Shown: positions 41,790 to 53,492 of the stretch, one piece after another | Position numbering within the stretch: position 1 is the first letter of the stretch | How the letters are laid out: every line of letters begins with the position of its first letter | Assembly: GCF_001857965.1 (NCBI RefSeq) | Contig: NZ_CP017774.1 | Coordinates: 1,798,001 to 1,862,000, forward strand | Direction of reading: 5' to 3' | DNA length: 64,000 nucleotides | Origin: Flavobacterium commune | Lineage (GTDB): Bacteria > Bacteroidota > Bacteroidia > Flavobacteriales > Flavobacteriaceae | The notes under the pieces: model-generated | Database searches by the model: none | Told to the model about the DNA's origin: nothing | Seen by the model: only the letters and a program-made list of their open reading frames with translations | Made by a program: the position numbers and the translations under genes

Positions 41790-44221
41790 ATGCTATCCTC
41801 AAGGATAATTAATAAGCTTCTAACTTTAGATTTTAAATCTAAAAACAGAGTTGTTAATTCGGTTTCGTTGTATTCTTCCGATTCTAGTTTTTTTAGAATT
41901 GCGGCAATTTCAGTAGCTTCAATTTGTTTGAACATAGGGGCCATTTTATGAGCTACTTCTTTTATTTTTTCATGTTCTAAAGTTTGAATAGTGTTTTCAA
42001 GAATAAAAAGATTCGAATTAGTAGAGTTTATAAAAGATTGTACTACCGTTTTTAATGCGTCTTTGTCGTTCTTTAAAAATAATTTTAAAGAATCAAGAGA
42101 GAAAAGTTTCTCTTGATTTGTAATAGCTGTAACCGCAGTTTCTTGAATAGGCAGCGATGTTTTATTAAAAACGGCATCTATGGTTTGCAGGAGAATGCTA
42201 GGAGTAAAGGGTTTTTTAAGTACGGCAATAAATCCTGCCTGGCTATATATTTCATCTTTTAAATCGGTTCTTCCGGTTACAGCAATCAAAGGTTGGTTGT
42301 TATAGTTGTAGTTTTTCTTCTTTTGTAATTCTTTGATAAATTCAAAACCGTCCTTTATTGGCATTTGAATATCGGTAATCAGCAGGTCAAAATATTCAGA
42401 ATTTAGGCTTTGTAAGGCCTGTTCGGCATTAGAAAAAGAAATAACCCTGTAATGTTGTTTTAAAACTTCGGTGGTAAGTTGTAATAAATCGGGATCATCA
42501 TCTACTACCACTATGGTTTTATCAGTTAGTGAGGGTGTATAAATTGAAGTTGCTGGTTTATGAGTTTCTTTTTGTGTATCAAAAGTTATAGCCAATTCAA
42601 TTTCAAAACAACTTCCTTTTTTAGAGCTGTTTTTCAAATACAATTCTCCATCTAAAAGAGCAGCTATTTTTTTAGATATAGCTAATCCCAGACCTGTGCC
42701 ACCATAATTTTTTTCGATGGTTTCGTTTGCCTGGGCAAATTCTTCAAAGATTAATTCCTGACTGGATTTCTCTATTCCAATGCCTGAGTCTTCAATGCTT
42801 ATAAATGCTTTATTCTGATCTGAATTTAACTTCGCATCTATTTTTATATAGCCTTCAGTAGTAAATTTATAGGCATTGCCAATAATATTTATTAAAAGTT
42901 GTTTGAGCCTGAAAGCATCACCTATGATAGGTTTATTGAGTTTTTGGTCTATTACAATTATAAGTTCAATGTCTTTCTGCGGGTAAACCGATTGAATGTT
43001 TTTCGCTACTTCTTTAATGGTTTCGGCTAATGAAAAAGGCTTTCTTTCTAAGTTGATTTTTCCGGCTTCTATTTGCGAAAAGTCTAATAAATCCTGAACT
43101 AATCTGGAAATGTATTCCGAAGAGTTTTTGATGTTATTGGTAAAATAGGATTGTTTACTGCTTAAGGTTGAATTACCTAAAAGTTCAGCATAACCCACAA
43201 TGGTACTTAATGGGGTTTTTAGGTCGTGACTAACGGTCGAAATAAGTTGTTCCCTGCTTTTTAATAGGTTTTGAGTTTTAAAATTGGCAATTTCGAGTTG
43301 TTTTTTATACAGCTGTGTTTTCGAAAAATCATTGGCAATTAGTACCGAGAAAAAAACAGTGAGCAATAAACCTAAAATGGCGGCATAAGTTACAATCTGA
43401 TTGATTTTTTTTAGTGATTTTTCTTTTTCGGTGTTGTTTTTTATTGATGAAGTCAGGATTTCCTGCTCGATAATTCGTAGTACTTTTCTAAGTTGATCTG
43501 AAATTAAAAGTTCATTAGTAAGTAACTTGCTTTCCTGGATATTTAAGGATTCTTTTTTCTTTTCGGTTTCGAGTTTTACTTTACTAAGCAATCGTTTAGA
43601 AGCGGCTAAAATAGAATCGGTTTCTTTTTTTGTTAGCGTATTGCTGGTGTCATCAGGAATATTCTGATTGAGATAGTCAACGTAGTTTTGTAAAACTTTG
43701 CGTTGGTAAGGGCTCAGATTTTCGGGGTTTTTGGTGAAATCTTCCAGTTTTAATTTGCTAAGCGAAAATTCCAATTGGGTTAGTTCTTCGATGGCTTCGT
43801 TAACTGAAGCTTCATCAGAAGTTTTGTTTTTTATGGCTTTGAGTTGTTTAATATTTTGCGTTTTTTCGGTAAGCAAAATCATTACACTATCTAATAATTT
43901 GATTTGATAGTCACTCGAAAGTGTTTTTTTTAAGGAGCCAATTCTCTTTTGCAAAGAATCGGTTTCCTGAATGTAGTTTTTATAGTCGGTTTCTGAATTA
44001 GATTGAATGGTTTTTCGGGCTAAATTCTCCGTTTTATATACATTCGAAAAGAGTTGGCTTATTTTTAGCACCTTGTTTTTTTCGAAAGCAATTTTGTTTT
44101 CAATTTTTGAATAATCCCTGTTTTCAGAATACAAAATCCAGCCCACACTGGTTACAAGTGCCACAAGTAGAATGTAACTGATAAATACTTTTACAGGAAT
44201 ATTACTGTTTTTGTTGCTCAT
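41786..44221 (-). CDS. Hybrid sensor histidine kinase with receiver and HPt domains
   Basis: An 811-aa inner-membrane kinase: TM1 at about 11-30, a long helical periplasmic sensor (31-276), TM2 at 277-296, HisKA with His332 (TVSHDLKTPLST), HATPase with IIGNAYKFT and GTGLGLAISKK. A receiver follows near 570-690 (VVVDDDPDLL, LLITDIQMPIKDG), then a C-terminal HPt-like domain (EVAHKMAPMFKQIEA). These make a full phosphorelay to the neighbouring sigma-54 regulator plausible. The signal is unknown. Confidence 0.93.
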   Translation of the reverse strand: MSNKNSNIPVKVFISYILLVALVTSVGWILYSENRDYSKIENKIAFEKNKVLKISQLFSNVYKTENLARKTIQSNSETDYKNYIQETDSLQKRIGSLKKTLSSDYQIKLLDSVMILLTEKTQNIKQLKAIKNKTSDEASVNEAIEELTQLEFSLSKLKLEDFTKNPENLSPYQRKVLQNYVDYLNQNIPDDTSNTLTKKETDSILAASKRLLSKVKLETEKKKESLNIQESKLLTNELLISDQLRKVLRIIEQEILTSSIKNNTEKEKSLKKINQIVTYAAILGLLLTVFFSVLIANDFSKTQLYKKQLEIANFKTQNLLKSREQLISTVSHDLKTPLSTIVGYAELLGNSTLSSKQSYFTNNIKNSSEYISRLVQDLLDFSQIEAGKINLERKPFSLAETIKEVAKNIQSVYPQKDIELIIVIDQKLNKPIIGDAFRLKQLLINIIGNAYKFTTEGYIKIDAKLNSDQNKAFISIEDSGIGIEKSSQELIFEEFAQANETIEKNYGGTGLGLAISKKIAALLDGELYLKNSSKKGSCFEIELAITFDTQKETHKPATSIYTPSLTDKTIVVVDDDPDLLQLTTEVLKQHYRVISFSNAEQALQSLNSEYFDLLITDIQMPIKDGFEFIKELQKKKNYNYNNQPLIAVTGRTDLKDEIYSQAGFIAVLKKPFTPSILLQTIDAVFNKTSLPIQETAVTAITNQEKLFSLDSLKLFLKNDKDALKTVVQSFINSTNSNLFILENTIQTLEHEKIKEVAHKMAPMFKQIEATEIAAILKKLESEEYNETELTTLFLDLKSKVRSLLIILEDSI

Positions 44222-44243
44222 TTTTAATTCTGAATTTCTGGTT

Positions 44244-46097
44244 TTATAAAGTTTCTTTCAGCCATTTAAAGAATTCTTTTTGCCAAACCTGTGCATTTTG
44301 CGGGTTGAGAACCCAATGGTTTTCGTCAGGAAAATAGAGAAAACGACTTTTAATCCCGCGTAATTGTGCTGCCTGAAAGGCTTCCTGAGCCTGACCAATA
44401 GGAACTCGGAAATCTTTTCCTCCCTGAATAATCAATATAGGCGTATTCCAGTTGTTGATTAAATTTATCGGATTGAATTCGTTGTAGGCTTTTTGAGCAA
44501 CAGCATTGTCTTTTTCCCAGTAAGCTCCGCCAAAATCCCAGTTGTTGAAGAATATTTCTTCAGTAGTTCCAAACATACTTTGGGTATTAAAAACGCCATC
44601 GTGAGCAATGAAAGTTTTGAAACGATTTTGATGTATTCCAGCCAAATAAAAAGCAGAATAACCGCCGTAACTCGCTCCAATACAGCCCAATCGGTTAGAA
44701 TCAACATAAGATTCTTTGGAAACATCATCAATAGCCGAAAGATAATCGTTCATAACCTGACCGCCCCAGTCTTTACTGATTTGTTCGTTCCATTCTACTC
44801 CGTGACCCGGCATTCCACGGCGGTTAGGCGCTACAATAATATAATCATTGGCCGCCATTAATTGAAAATTCCATCTGAATGAATAAAATTGGCTCAAGGC
44901 AGATTGCGGCCCACCCTGGCAATAAAGTAAGGTGGGGTATTTTTTAGAAGCATCGAAATCAGGCGGGAAAATTACCCAAACCAACATTTTCTTTCCGTCG
45001 GTGGTAGTTACGTATCTTTTTTCGGTTTTGCTTAAAGCTAAAGACTGATAAATTTCTGTGTTGATATTGGTTAATTGTTGCCAATTTTTCTCCATTAAAT
45101 CATAAGAGAAAATTTCTGCTGCATGGTTGGTGTCTTCTCTGGAAACGAGAATTTTATTGTTGTTTAAACCAATAAGTTTAGTAATGTCAAAGTATCCATC
45201 GGTAATTTGATTTATTTGAGGCAGCATCTTCGTAAGTTCGGGCAAATGAATTTCAAATAATTGTTTGGTGCCATCAATTGGAGCAATAAAGTAAATCTTT
45301 TGACTGTCTTCGCTCCAAATAAAACTATCCACAGTTCCGTCCCAGTGTGCAGTGAGGTTGGTTTTTATTCCTTGAAAAAGAATTATAATGTCATTTTTAT
45401 CGGCTTCGTAACCATCGCGATGCATTTGTAACCAAGCCAAAATTCCTGATTTTGAAAATTGCGGAGCAACATCATAACCTAAATTTTCTTCGGTAAGATT
45501 AGTGGTTTTTGCTGTTGCCAGTTCGTATTGAAAAATGTTACTATTAGTAGAAATAGCATATTCGGTGCCTGTTTTTTTCTTTGATACATAAAGAATGCTT
45601 TTACTGTCGGGCGACCAAATGTAATCTTCATCATCACCAAAAGGTTTTTGTGGACAATCAAAAAGTTCGTCTTTCATGATGTCAATTTGCGTAGCATCTT
45701 CTTTATTTTCTTTATAAAAAACATGATTGAATTTGCCTTCGTTCCAAGTGTCCCAGTGGCGGTAATTCAAGGAATCATAAATTTGAACTTCGGCTTTTTC
45801 TAATTCAGGATAAAAATCTTTACCTAAAACATTCTGTAATTTTACTTCCTGATGCGAAAGCAGGTATTTACCATCAGGAGATTGATTTTTGTTTACTAAA
45901 ATGCCATCGGTTTTTTCAATTTCAATGGGATTTCCGCCTTCTATTGGAATATAATAATGTTTTGTGTTTTGTTTGTTTTCTTCAACCGAAGGGGTGCTGA
46001 CTTTGTAAACAATATTTTGTTTGTCTTTACAAAATCCAAGTGCTGTTATTCTTCCTAATTGCCATAGCAAATGGGCTGTCATTCTATGTTGTGTCAT
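44244..46097 (-). CDS. S9-family prolyl-oligopeptidase-like peptidase
   Basis: The 617-aa product has an N-terminal beta-propeller (WD40/TolB-like repeats) and a C-terminal alpha/beta hydrolase with Ser in GCIGASYGGYSAFY, Asp in IIQGGKDFRVP and His in PDENHWVL. No signal peptide is evident, so a cytosolic oligopeptidase of the acylaminoacyl-peptidase type is likely. Its stop lies 22 bp from the kinase gene start in the same direction, so the two may be co-transcribed. Confidence 0.92.
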   Translation of the reverse strand: MTQHRMTAHLLWQLGRITALGFCKDKQNIVYKVSTPSVEENKQNTKHYYIPIEGGNPIEIEKTDGILVNKNQSPDGKYLLSHQEVKLQNVLGKDFYPELEKAEVQIYDSLNYRHWDTWNEGKFNHVFYKENKEDATQIDIMKDELFDCPQKPFGDDEDYIWSPDSKSILYVSKKKTGTEYAISTNSNIFQYELATAKTTNLTEENLGYDVAPQFSKSGILAWLQMHRDGYEADKNDIIILFQGIKTNLTAHWDGTVDSFIWSEDSQKIYFIAPIDGTKQLFEIHLPELTKMLPQINQITDGYFDITKLIGLNNNKILVSREDTNHAAEIFSYDLMEKNWQQLTNINTEIYQSLALSKTEKRYVTTTDGKKMLVWVIFPPDFDASKKYPTLLYCQGGPQSALSQFYSFRWNFQLMAANDYIIVAPNRRGMPGHGVEWNEQISKDWGGQVMNDYLSAIDDVSKESYVDSNRLGCIGASYGGYSAFYLAGIHQNRFKTFIAHDGVFNTQSMFGTTEEIFFNNWDFGGAYWEKDNAVAQKAYNEFNPINLINNWNTPILIIQGGKDFRVPIGQAQEAFQAAQLRGIKSRFLYFPDENHWVLNPQNAQVWQKEFFKWLKETL

Positions 46098-46313
46098 TGT
46101 TTTTGAGCTACTATTGTTTTGGGAGTATAAAAATAGTTTAATTTAATGGCAACAGATTTTTTTTAACTTAATTTAAAATGAATTAGAAATAAAGATAAAT
46201 CTATTGGATGATTAGCTAAAAAAAGTAATTTTACTTTTTATAAAATTCTAATCGATTTTGAGTGTTAGGGTTTTAAAATCTTTTAAAGAAAATAGCATTA
46301 AGAGTACAGATAA

Positions 46314-47057
46314 ATGGCAACAAAAATCACTTCCAATTCCTCAGGTAAAAGACCCGTAAAAAAACAATCTCAAGGTTTTATGGCTCGATTGAGAGTGTTT
46401 TTGTTCAAAATAATTCTATGGTTTATTGGACTTTCTTTGTTTTCTGTTGTCTTTTTTAAATTTGTTCCGGTGCCATTTACTCCCTTGATGGTTATCCGCG
46501 CAATAGAAAATAAAGTGGCTGGTAAACCGGTTTATTTTAGTCATGACTGGGAACCTTTAGAGAATATTTCAGTCAATTTACAAAAAGCAGTTATTGCCAG
46601 CGAAGACGGTTTGTTTTTAACACATAATGGTTTTGATTTTAGAGCCATGCAAAAAGCTTATAAAAACAACGAAAGAGGTCGAAGAATAAAAGGCGGAAGT
46701 ACCATTTCACAGCAAACGGCCAAAAATGTATTTCTGTGGCAGGGCCGAAGCTATATAAGGAAAGGTTTAGAGGCGTATTTTACGGTTTTGATTGAGTTGA
46801 TTTGGGGAAAAGAACGCATTATGGAAGTGTATCTTAATAGTATAGAAATGGGTAATGGCGTTTATGGAGCTCAGGCCGCCGCAGAACATTGGTATCGAAA
46901 AGATGCTGCCAATTTAACGCGAAAACAGGCAGCCGGAATTGCTGCTATCTTGCCAAATCCCAGAAAATATACTGCAACCAGTTCGTCTTCTTATATCAAT
47001 CGAAGAAAAGATAAAATTATGCGTGTGATGCGTACCGTTGGAAAAATTGAATATTAG
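46314..47057 (+). CDS. mtgA: Monofunctional biosynthetic peptidoglycan transglycosylase
   Basis: GT51 enzyme polymerising lipid II glycan strands. The 247-aa protein has a basic N-terminus, one TM helix (about 29-50) and the transglycosylase motifs AVIASEDGLFLTHNGFD (catalytic Glu), KGGSTISQQTAKNVFLW, KERIMEVYLNSIEMGNGVYG and AAILPNPRKY. The stop is directly adjacent to the next ATG. Confidence 0.96.
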   Translation: MATKITSNSSGKRPVKKQSQGFMARLRVFLFKIILWFIGLSLFSVVFFKFVPVPFTPLMVIRAIENKVAGKPVYFSHDWEPLENISVNLQKAVIASEDGLFLTHNGFDFRAMQKAYKNNERGRRIKGGSTISQQTAKNVFLWQGRSYIRKGLEAYFTVLIELIWGKERIMEVYLNSIEMGNGVYGAQAAAEHWYRKDAANLTRKQAAGIAAILPNPRKYTATSSSSYINRRKDKIMRVMRTVGKIEY

Positions 47058-48008
47058 ATGCGACTAATAACAGTACTTTTTTTCAATATGTTCTTTCTGT
47101 TTTCGGTGGTGGTATCGGGGCAGCATACTGCGGTTGAAATAGGTGTTGTTACCGATAATGATTTATATACTTCTTCTAAAAACGATCAGTATTATACCAA
47201 TGGTTTAGAAATTTTTTATCGGTATTTGTCTAAAAAGGAAAAGCCTCAACTTTTAAAAAAAATCAATGAAATAAGGATAGGACAGTATATGTACAGCCCC
47301 CGGTTTATTTATAAAGATGAAGAGCAAATGTTTGACAGGCCTTTTGCGGGTTATCTTTTTGGGGAATTTGCCAGTACTAATTTTTATGCCAATCAGTCTG
47401 TGTTTAAAAAACACATTCAACTGGGGTACGTAGGGCCAAATTCTTTTGCTGACAAAATTCAATCAGAAACACATAAATTATTTGATTATACCGCTTTTGA
47501 AGAATGGGATTATCAAATTAAAAATACGCTGGGAATACAAACTTATTTTATGTTTTCTAAGCCAGTTTTTAATGCTCTGAAGAGTAAAACAATCGATTTT
47601 AGATGGCAATCGGAAGCAAAGTTAGGAACCATATTTACATCACTTTCAACCGGATTTGTTGGCAGAATCGGGATAAAAAAATTAGTTCCTTTTTCGGATT
47701 CCAATTTTTACGGAGCTTCACTAAATAAAGCCAATGGTTTATTAGATAGCGAATTGTATTTCTATGTTTTGCCTACAGTTAATTATCAATTTTATGATGC
47801 CACCATTCAGGGAAGTCTTTTTAATGATAACAGTCCGGTTACTTTTGATATTATTCCTTTTCGTTTTAATGCCGAAACAGGTTTAAGGTATCGCCGAAAG
47901 AATTTGAATCTTTCCTATGCTTTTGTTTACAGAGGGAAAGAACTAAAATTCTACAGAAACATCGGTTATTTTTATGGTTCTATTAGTGTGTCTTATATTT
48001 TTAGATAA
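47058..48008 (+). CDS. LpxR-like outer membrane lipid A deacylase (DUF2219)
   Basis: A 316-aa beta-barrel protein with a signal peptide (VVSG/QHTAV). The motif VVTDNDLYTSSKNDQYYTNGLEIFY matches the LpxR signature, here quoted only as NDLYTSSKNDQYYTNG. Asn-Asp near the N-terminus, DRPFAGYLFG and the VGPNSF..ETHKL segment supply the likely catalytic residues. LpxR removes the 3'-acyloxyacyl chain from lipid A. It starts immediately after mtgA, so the two envelope genes share a transcript. Confidence 0.85.
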   Translation: MRLITVLFFNMFFLFSVVVSGQHTAVEIGVVTDNDLYTSSKNDQYYTNGLEIFYRYLSKKEKPQLLKKINEIRIGQYMYSPRFIYKDEEQMFDRPFAGYLFGEFASTNFYANQSVFKKHIQLGYVGPNSFADKIQSETHKLFDYTAFEEWDYQIKNTLGIQTYFMFSKPVFNALKSKTIDFRWQSEAKLGTIFTSLSTGFVGRIGIKKLVPFSDSNFYGASLNKANGLLDSELYFYVLPTVNYQFYDATIQGSLFNDNSPVTFDIIPFRFNAETGLRYRRKNLNLSYAFVYRGKELKFYRNIGYFYGSISVSYIFR

Positions 48009-48118
48009 TATAGATTGGCTTTTTTATAAATACTATTTTTTTTGACTTAAAAAAAGCATTAAAATAAGGAATATTTAATAAATTAGTTTTAATTTAACAT
48101 AAAACTAAAATCACTGCA

Positions 48119-49765
48119 ATGTTTAAATTTTGGACTTCAATCCTTGTTATTTTTTTTCCATTATTTCTTTTTTCTCAAGCTGGAATAGACTCATTATTAA
48201 AAGAGTTAGATGCTGTTATAGACAAAAGTGAATTATATCATGATAAAAAAGAAGCCGAAATTAATAAACTGCGCAGTCTGTTGAAACTGACTTCTACAGA
48301 GGTTCATAAATATGAAATTTATGAAAAGTTGTTTACTGAGTTTAAGTTTTATCAATCGGATTCAGCCTTAAACTATGCCAGAAAAAGTCTGGCGGTTGCC
48401 AATACTTTAAAAGATTTAACTAAGATAAATACGGCAAAGATAAATCTGGCTTCTATCATGGGAACCTTGGGGATGTACAAAGAAGCTACTGATATATTGT
48501 ACCGTTTTGACATTAAATCCACTCCCGAAATTAAGAGTTTGTATTATGGTGTGAATAGCTCTATTTACCTTAATATGGCCGAATATGCTGCTTCAAATCA
48601 GGAGAAAGAGAAATACGATTTGTTGACGATGAAGTACCGCGATTCGACCTTTCAGTCCGATGCTGTGGGTTCAAATTCCTATTTTATTACTCAGGCTAAT
48701 AAACTTTTTGAAAAAGGAAAATACGATGAAACAATTCGCTTATTAGAAAATTATTTCTCTAAAATGGATGATAATAATACTGATAAAGCGGTTGTGGCTT
48801 ATATCATTTCGCAAACTTATTTTCGAAAAAAAGACTTGCAACAGGAAAAAAAATGGTTGATTCTTTCGGCAATATCCGATTTGCAATTAGAGAAAAAAGA
48901 ATACATTTCTCTTCGTTCGTTAGCGTTTATGATGTACAAAGAAGGTGATATTGATCGTGCTTATAAATATATCAAACGTTCACTGGACGATGCGCTTTTT
49001 TGTAATGCACGTTTAAGAACCTACGAAATTTCGAAGATGATGCCCATCATTAATGATGCTTATCAAAAACAAAATGATACTAATCGCAATCAATTAATTA
49101 CGTTTTTGGTGAGTGCCAGTATTTTATCGTTGTTCTTAATGGTTGTTTTGTTTTTGTTGTTCAAACAAATGAAAAAATTATCCAAAGCTAAACAGGAAAT
49201 TAGTTCTACAAATGCTCAGTTAGTTGCACTTAATAATGAATTGCATCTTTTTAACGAAAAGTTGAATGAAACCAATAATACATTGAAGGAAGCTAATTTG
49301 GTAAAAGAAATTTACATCGGTCGCTATATGGATCAATGTTCGGTTTACATTAGTAAATTAGACGAATACCGTCGAAAATTAAATGTTATTGTCAGCAGTG
49401 GAAAAACAGCCGAATTGGTAAAAGTGATAAAATCAAAAGAATTTATTGAGGAAGAATTAAAAGATTTTTATCACAACTTTGATAAGACTTTCTTATTACT
49501 TTTTCCTAACTTTATTGAAGATTTCAATAATTTGCTGGTTGACAATGAGGATATTAAGTTAAAACAAGGCGAATTGATGAATACCGAGTTGCGAATTTTT
49601 GCGTTGATTCGTTTAGGGATTTCAGACAGTGTGAAAATAGCGGAGTTTTTACGTTATTCATTATCAACTATTTATAATTATAGAACTAAATTAAGAAATA
49701 AGGCTTTAGGACCTCGTGATGAATTTGAGGCAAATGTGATGCGTATAGAATCAACAAATAAGTAA
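48119..49765 (+). CDS. DUF6377/TPR-type regulator (SusR-like)
   Basis: The 548-aa protein has a signal anchor, helical TPR-like repeats (about 20-320), a TM helix near 328-346 (FLVSASILSLFLMVVLFLLF), a coiled coil, and a C-terminal LuxR-like HTH (TELRIFALIRLGISDSVKIAE, then LSTIYNYRTKLRNKA). A periplasmic sensor joined to a cytoplasmic DNA-binding end resembles SusR-type regulators of glycan use. It lies directly upstream of a GH97 alpha-glucosidase gene, its probable target. Confidence 0.82.
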   Translation: MFKFWTSILVIFFPLFLFSQAGIDSLLKELDAVIDKSELYHDKKEAEINKLRSLLKLTSTEVHKYEIYEKLFTEFKFYQSDSALNYARKSLAVANTLKDLTKINTAKINLASIMGTLGMYKEATDILYRFDIKSTPEIKSLYYGVNSSIYLNMAEYAASNQEKEKYDLLTMKYRDSTFQSDAVGSNSYFITQANKLFEKGKYDETIRLLENYFSKMDDNNTDKAVVAYIISQTYFRKKDLQQEKKWLILSAISDLQLEKKEYISLRSLAFMMYKEGDIDRAYKYIKRSLDDALFCNARLRTYEISKMMPIINDAYQKQNDTNRNQLITFLVSASILSLFLMVVLFLLFKQMKKLSKAKQEISSTNAQLVALNNELHLFNEKLNETNNTLKEANLVKEIYIGRYMDQCSVYISKLDEYRRKLNVIVSSGKTAELVKVIKSKEFIEEELKDFYHNFDKTFLLLFPNFIEDFNNLLVDNEDIKLKQGELMNTELRIFALIRLGISDSVKIAEFLRYSLSTIYNYRTKLRNKALGPRDEFEANVMRIESTNK

Positions 49766-49860
49766 TTTACTTTTTTTACTTAGGTTTATCTTCATTTTTT
49801 GACTATAAAAGTTGATTTTTAAACTACAGATTTACTACTTTTTTGATTCTTTTAAAACTA

Positions 49861-49868
49861 TATATTTG
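49861..49868 (+). promoter_or_regulatory. -7 box of the GH97 gene
   Basis: TATATTTG with a TTTG at 49842-49845 (spacing 15 nt, shorter than usual). The predicted leader is about 140 nt, long enough for regulation. Confidence 0.45.
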
Positions 49869-50001
49869 TATGTAAATCAGTAAGTTATGGTGTTTTTGTA
49901 TTGTTTTTGACTACCATTTTTTATCAATAAAAATTAGTCGGATAAAATCAATATAAATTTGGTTATCGAATGCTTTTTTAAGCAAATTATTAATCTATTA
50001 A

Positions 50002-52125
<2,124 letters not shown>

Positions 52126-52150
52126 CGATTTTTGAATTTTTCAGAAAGTA

Positions 52151-52187
52151 AAAAACCGTCTCGTTCTAAAAAAACGAGACGGTTTTT
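52151..52187. terminator. Bidirectional terminator between GH97 and the tRNA remnant
   Basis: Perfect 15-bp arms AAAAACCGTCTCGTT (52151-52165) and complement (52173-52187), A and T tracts on both sides. Confidence 0.95.
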
Positions 52188-52192
52188 ACTTG

Positions 52193-52259
52193 TGGAGAAT
52201 ACCGGATTCGAACCGGTCGCCTTCCCGAATGCTTTCGGGACGCTCTAGGTAATTGAGTT
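52193..52259 (-). pseudogene. tRNA-Ala remnant with intact 3' half
   Basis: The T-arm and 3' acceptor strand (plus-strand 52191-52222) are identical to the functional tRNA-Ala at 52547-52620. The D-arm is diverged and the 5' acceptor strand no longer pairs. The anticodon arm is an 18-nt palindrome (TCCCGAATGCTTTCGGGA) instead of 17 nt, so no normal anticodon loop forms. The stop codon of the GIY-YIG gene falls in its D-arm. Confidence 0.85.
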
Positions 52260-52499
52260 GCTCAATATGAGATATTCAATATGTTTTCTGCTTTTCTTTT
52301 TCTTGATTTCTAATTCTCGCCGAACTGCTTCAGCTCTTGATTGGAAATTTTCGGAATATTTTAAAACCCAATCTTTTGTTTGTTTTGTGTATTTACTTCT
52401 GCTGTTTAAATGGTCTTGAAGACGTGCTTGTATATCCTGACAAGAACCAACGTAAAATTTGTCGATTGTCTTTGAATAAATGATATAAGTGTAAAACAT
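52245..52499 (-). CDS. GIY-YIG nuclease-family protein
   Basis: An 84-aa single-domain protein with the GIY-YIG pattern YTYIIYSKTIDKFYVGSC, Arg in RLQDHLNSR, and Glu in AVRRELEIKKKKSRK. Such stand-alone proteins are common in Flavobacteria; some resemble homing endonucleases. It lies between an intact tRNA-Ala and a second tRNA 3' half, and its stop codon TAG is supplied by the tRNA-derived D-arm sequence. It was probably mobile with the tRNA fragment. Confidence 0.85.
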   Translation of the reverse strand: MFYTYIIYSKTIDKFYVGSCQDIQARLQDHLNSRSKYTKQTKDWVLKYSENFQSRAEAVRRELEIKKKKSRKHIEYLILSNSIT

Positions 52500-52512
52500 A
52501 AGAGTAGAAATG

Positions 52513-52545
52513 AAAAAGACCCAAACAATAAATGTTTGAGTCTTT
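52513..52545 (-). terminator. tRNA-Ala terminator
   Basis: Minus-strand stem AAAGACTCAAACA / TGTTTGGGTCTTT with one mismatch and a short T tail, beginning 2 bp after the tRNA. Confidence 0.7.
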
Positions 52546-52546
52546 G

Positions 52547-52620
52547 TGGAGAATACCGGATTCGAACCGGTCGCCTCTACGCTGCCAGCGTAGCGCTCTA
52601 GCCAAATGAGCTAATCCCCC
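52547..52620 (-). tRNA. tRNA-Ala (GGC anticodon)
   Basis: A 74-nt cloverleaf on the minus strand: acceptor GGGGGAT with ATTCTCC (two G-U pairs), D-arm TAGCTCATTTGGCTAGAGC, anticodon arm CTACGCTGGCAGCGTAG (anticodon GGC), T-arm CCGGTTCGAATCCGG, discriminator A; CCA not encoded. Confidence 0.93.
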
Positions 52621-52721
52621 AATAGAGTCGCAAATATAGCATTTTATAGGATTAAAAAAACAACTTTTGAAAAAAGTATTCTTTCTGTCGAATATTTTTA
52701 ACTTTACCTAAAAACTATTCA

Positions 52722-53492
52722 ATGGATATGCAAAATTCTAATGGTTCGTTAATAACAATAATCGAAAATAATATTGCTACGGTCGAGTTTGGACATCCGG
52801 CAAGTAATTCTTTTCCTCGTTCGTTATTAGACTTGTTGACTTCCGAAATCAATAAATTAAGTGATAATGACACTGTTAATGTAATTGTTTTAAAGAGTCA
52901 GGGAACGGCTGCTTTTTGTGCAGGTGCTTCTTTTGATGAGCTTTTGGCTGTTTCAAATCCCGAAGAAGGATTGGAGTTTTTTTCCGGATTTGCTTATTTA
53001 ATTAATGCGATGCGTTGTTGTTCTAAACTGATTATCGGACGTATTCATGGAAAAGCAGTTGGAGGAGGAGTGGGCATTGCAGCAGCCTGCGATTATGTTT
53101 TTGCAACAGCAAATGCTTCGATTAAATTATCGGAATTAGCCATTGGAATTGGTCCTTTTGTGATTGAACCAGCCGTGAGTAGAAAAATAGGGAAAACAGC
53201 GATGACCGAAATGACTTTAGCCGCTCACGAATGGAAATCGGCAGCTTGGGCACAAGAAAAAGGATTGTATGCTGCCGTTTTTGAAACTCCAGAATTATTA
53301 GATAATGCTATTGTCGATTTTGCTTTCAAATTAGCTTCCTATAATCCTGATGCTTTATTGGAAATGAAGAAAGTGATTTGGGAAGGAACTGAAAATTGGG
53401 AATCACTTTTGTTGGGAAGAGCCGCAATTACGGGAAAATTGGTTATGTCTGATTTTACTAGAAATGCTTTGGAACAATTTAAACGTAAATAA
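52722..53492 (+). CDS. Enoyl-CoA hydratase/isomerase family protein
   Basis: A crotonase-fold enzyme of 256 aa. Oxyanion-hole segments AAFCAGASFDELL and GKAVGGGVGIAAACDYVFA are clear. At the usual catalytic positions the sequence reads SELAIGIGPFVIEPAV, with one Glu retained but not the classical pair, so isomerase or methylglutaconyl-CoA hydratase-like roles are as likely as plain hydratase. The gene stands alone, divergent from the tRNA. Confidence 0.88.
   Translation: MDMQNSNGSLITIIENNIATVEFGHPASNSFPRSLLDLLTSEINKLSDNDTVNVIVLKSQGTAAFCAGASFDELLAVSNPEEGLEFFSGFAYLINAMRCCSKLIIGRIHGKAVGGGVGIAAACDYVFATANASIKLSELAIGIGPFVIEPAVSRKIGKTAMTEMTLAAHEWKSAAWAQEKGLYAAVFETPELLDNAIVDFAFKLASYNPDALLEMKKVIWEGTENWESLLLGRAAITGKLVMSDFTRNALEQFKRK

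Noticed and set aside
52393..52605. Minus-strand frame containing GDRFESGIL across the tRNA-Ala
   Set aside because: Read-through of a tRNA gene; the T-arm sequence generates this peptide.
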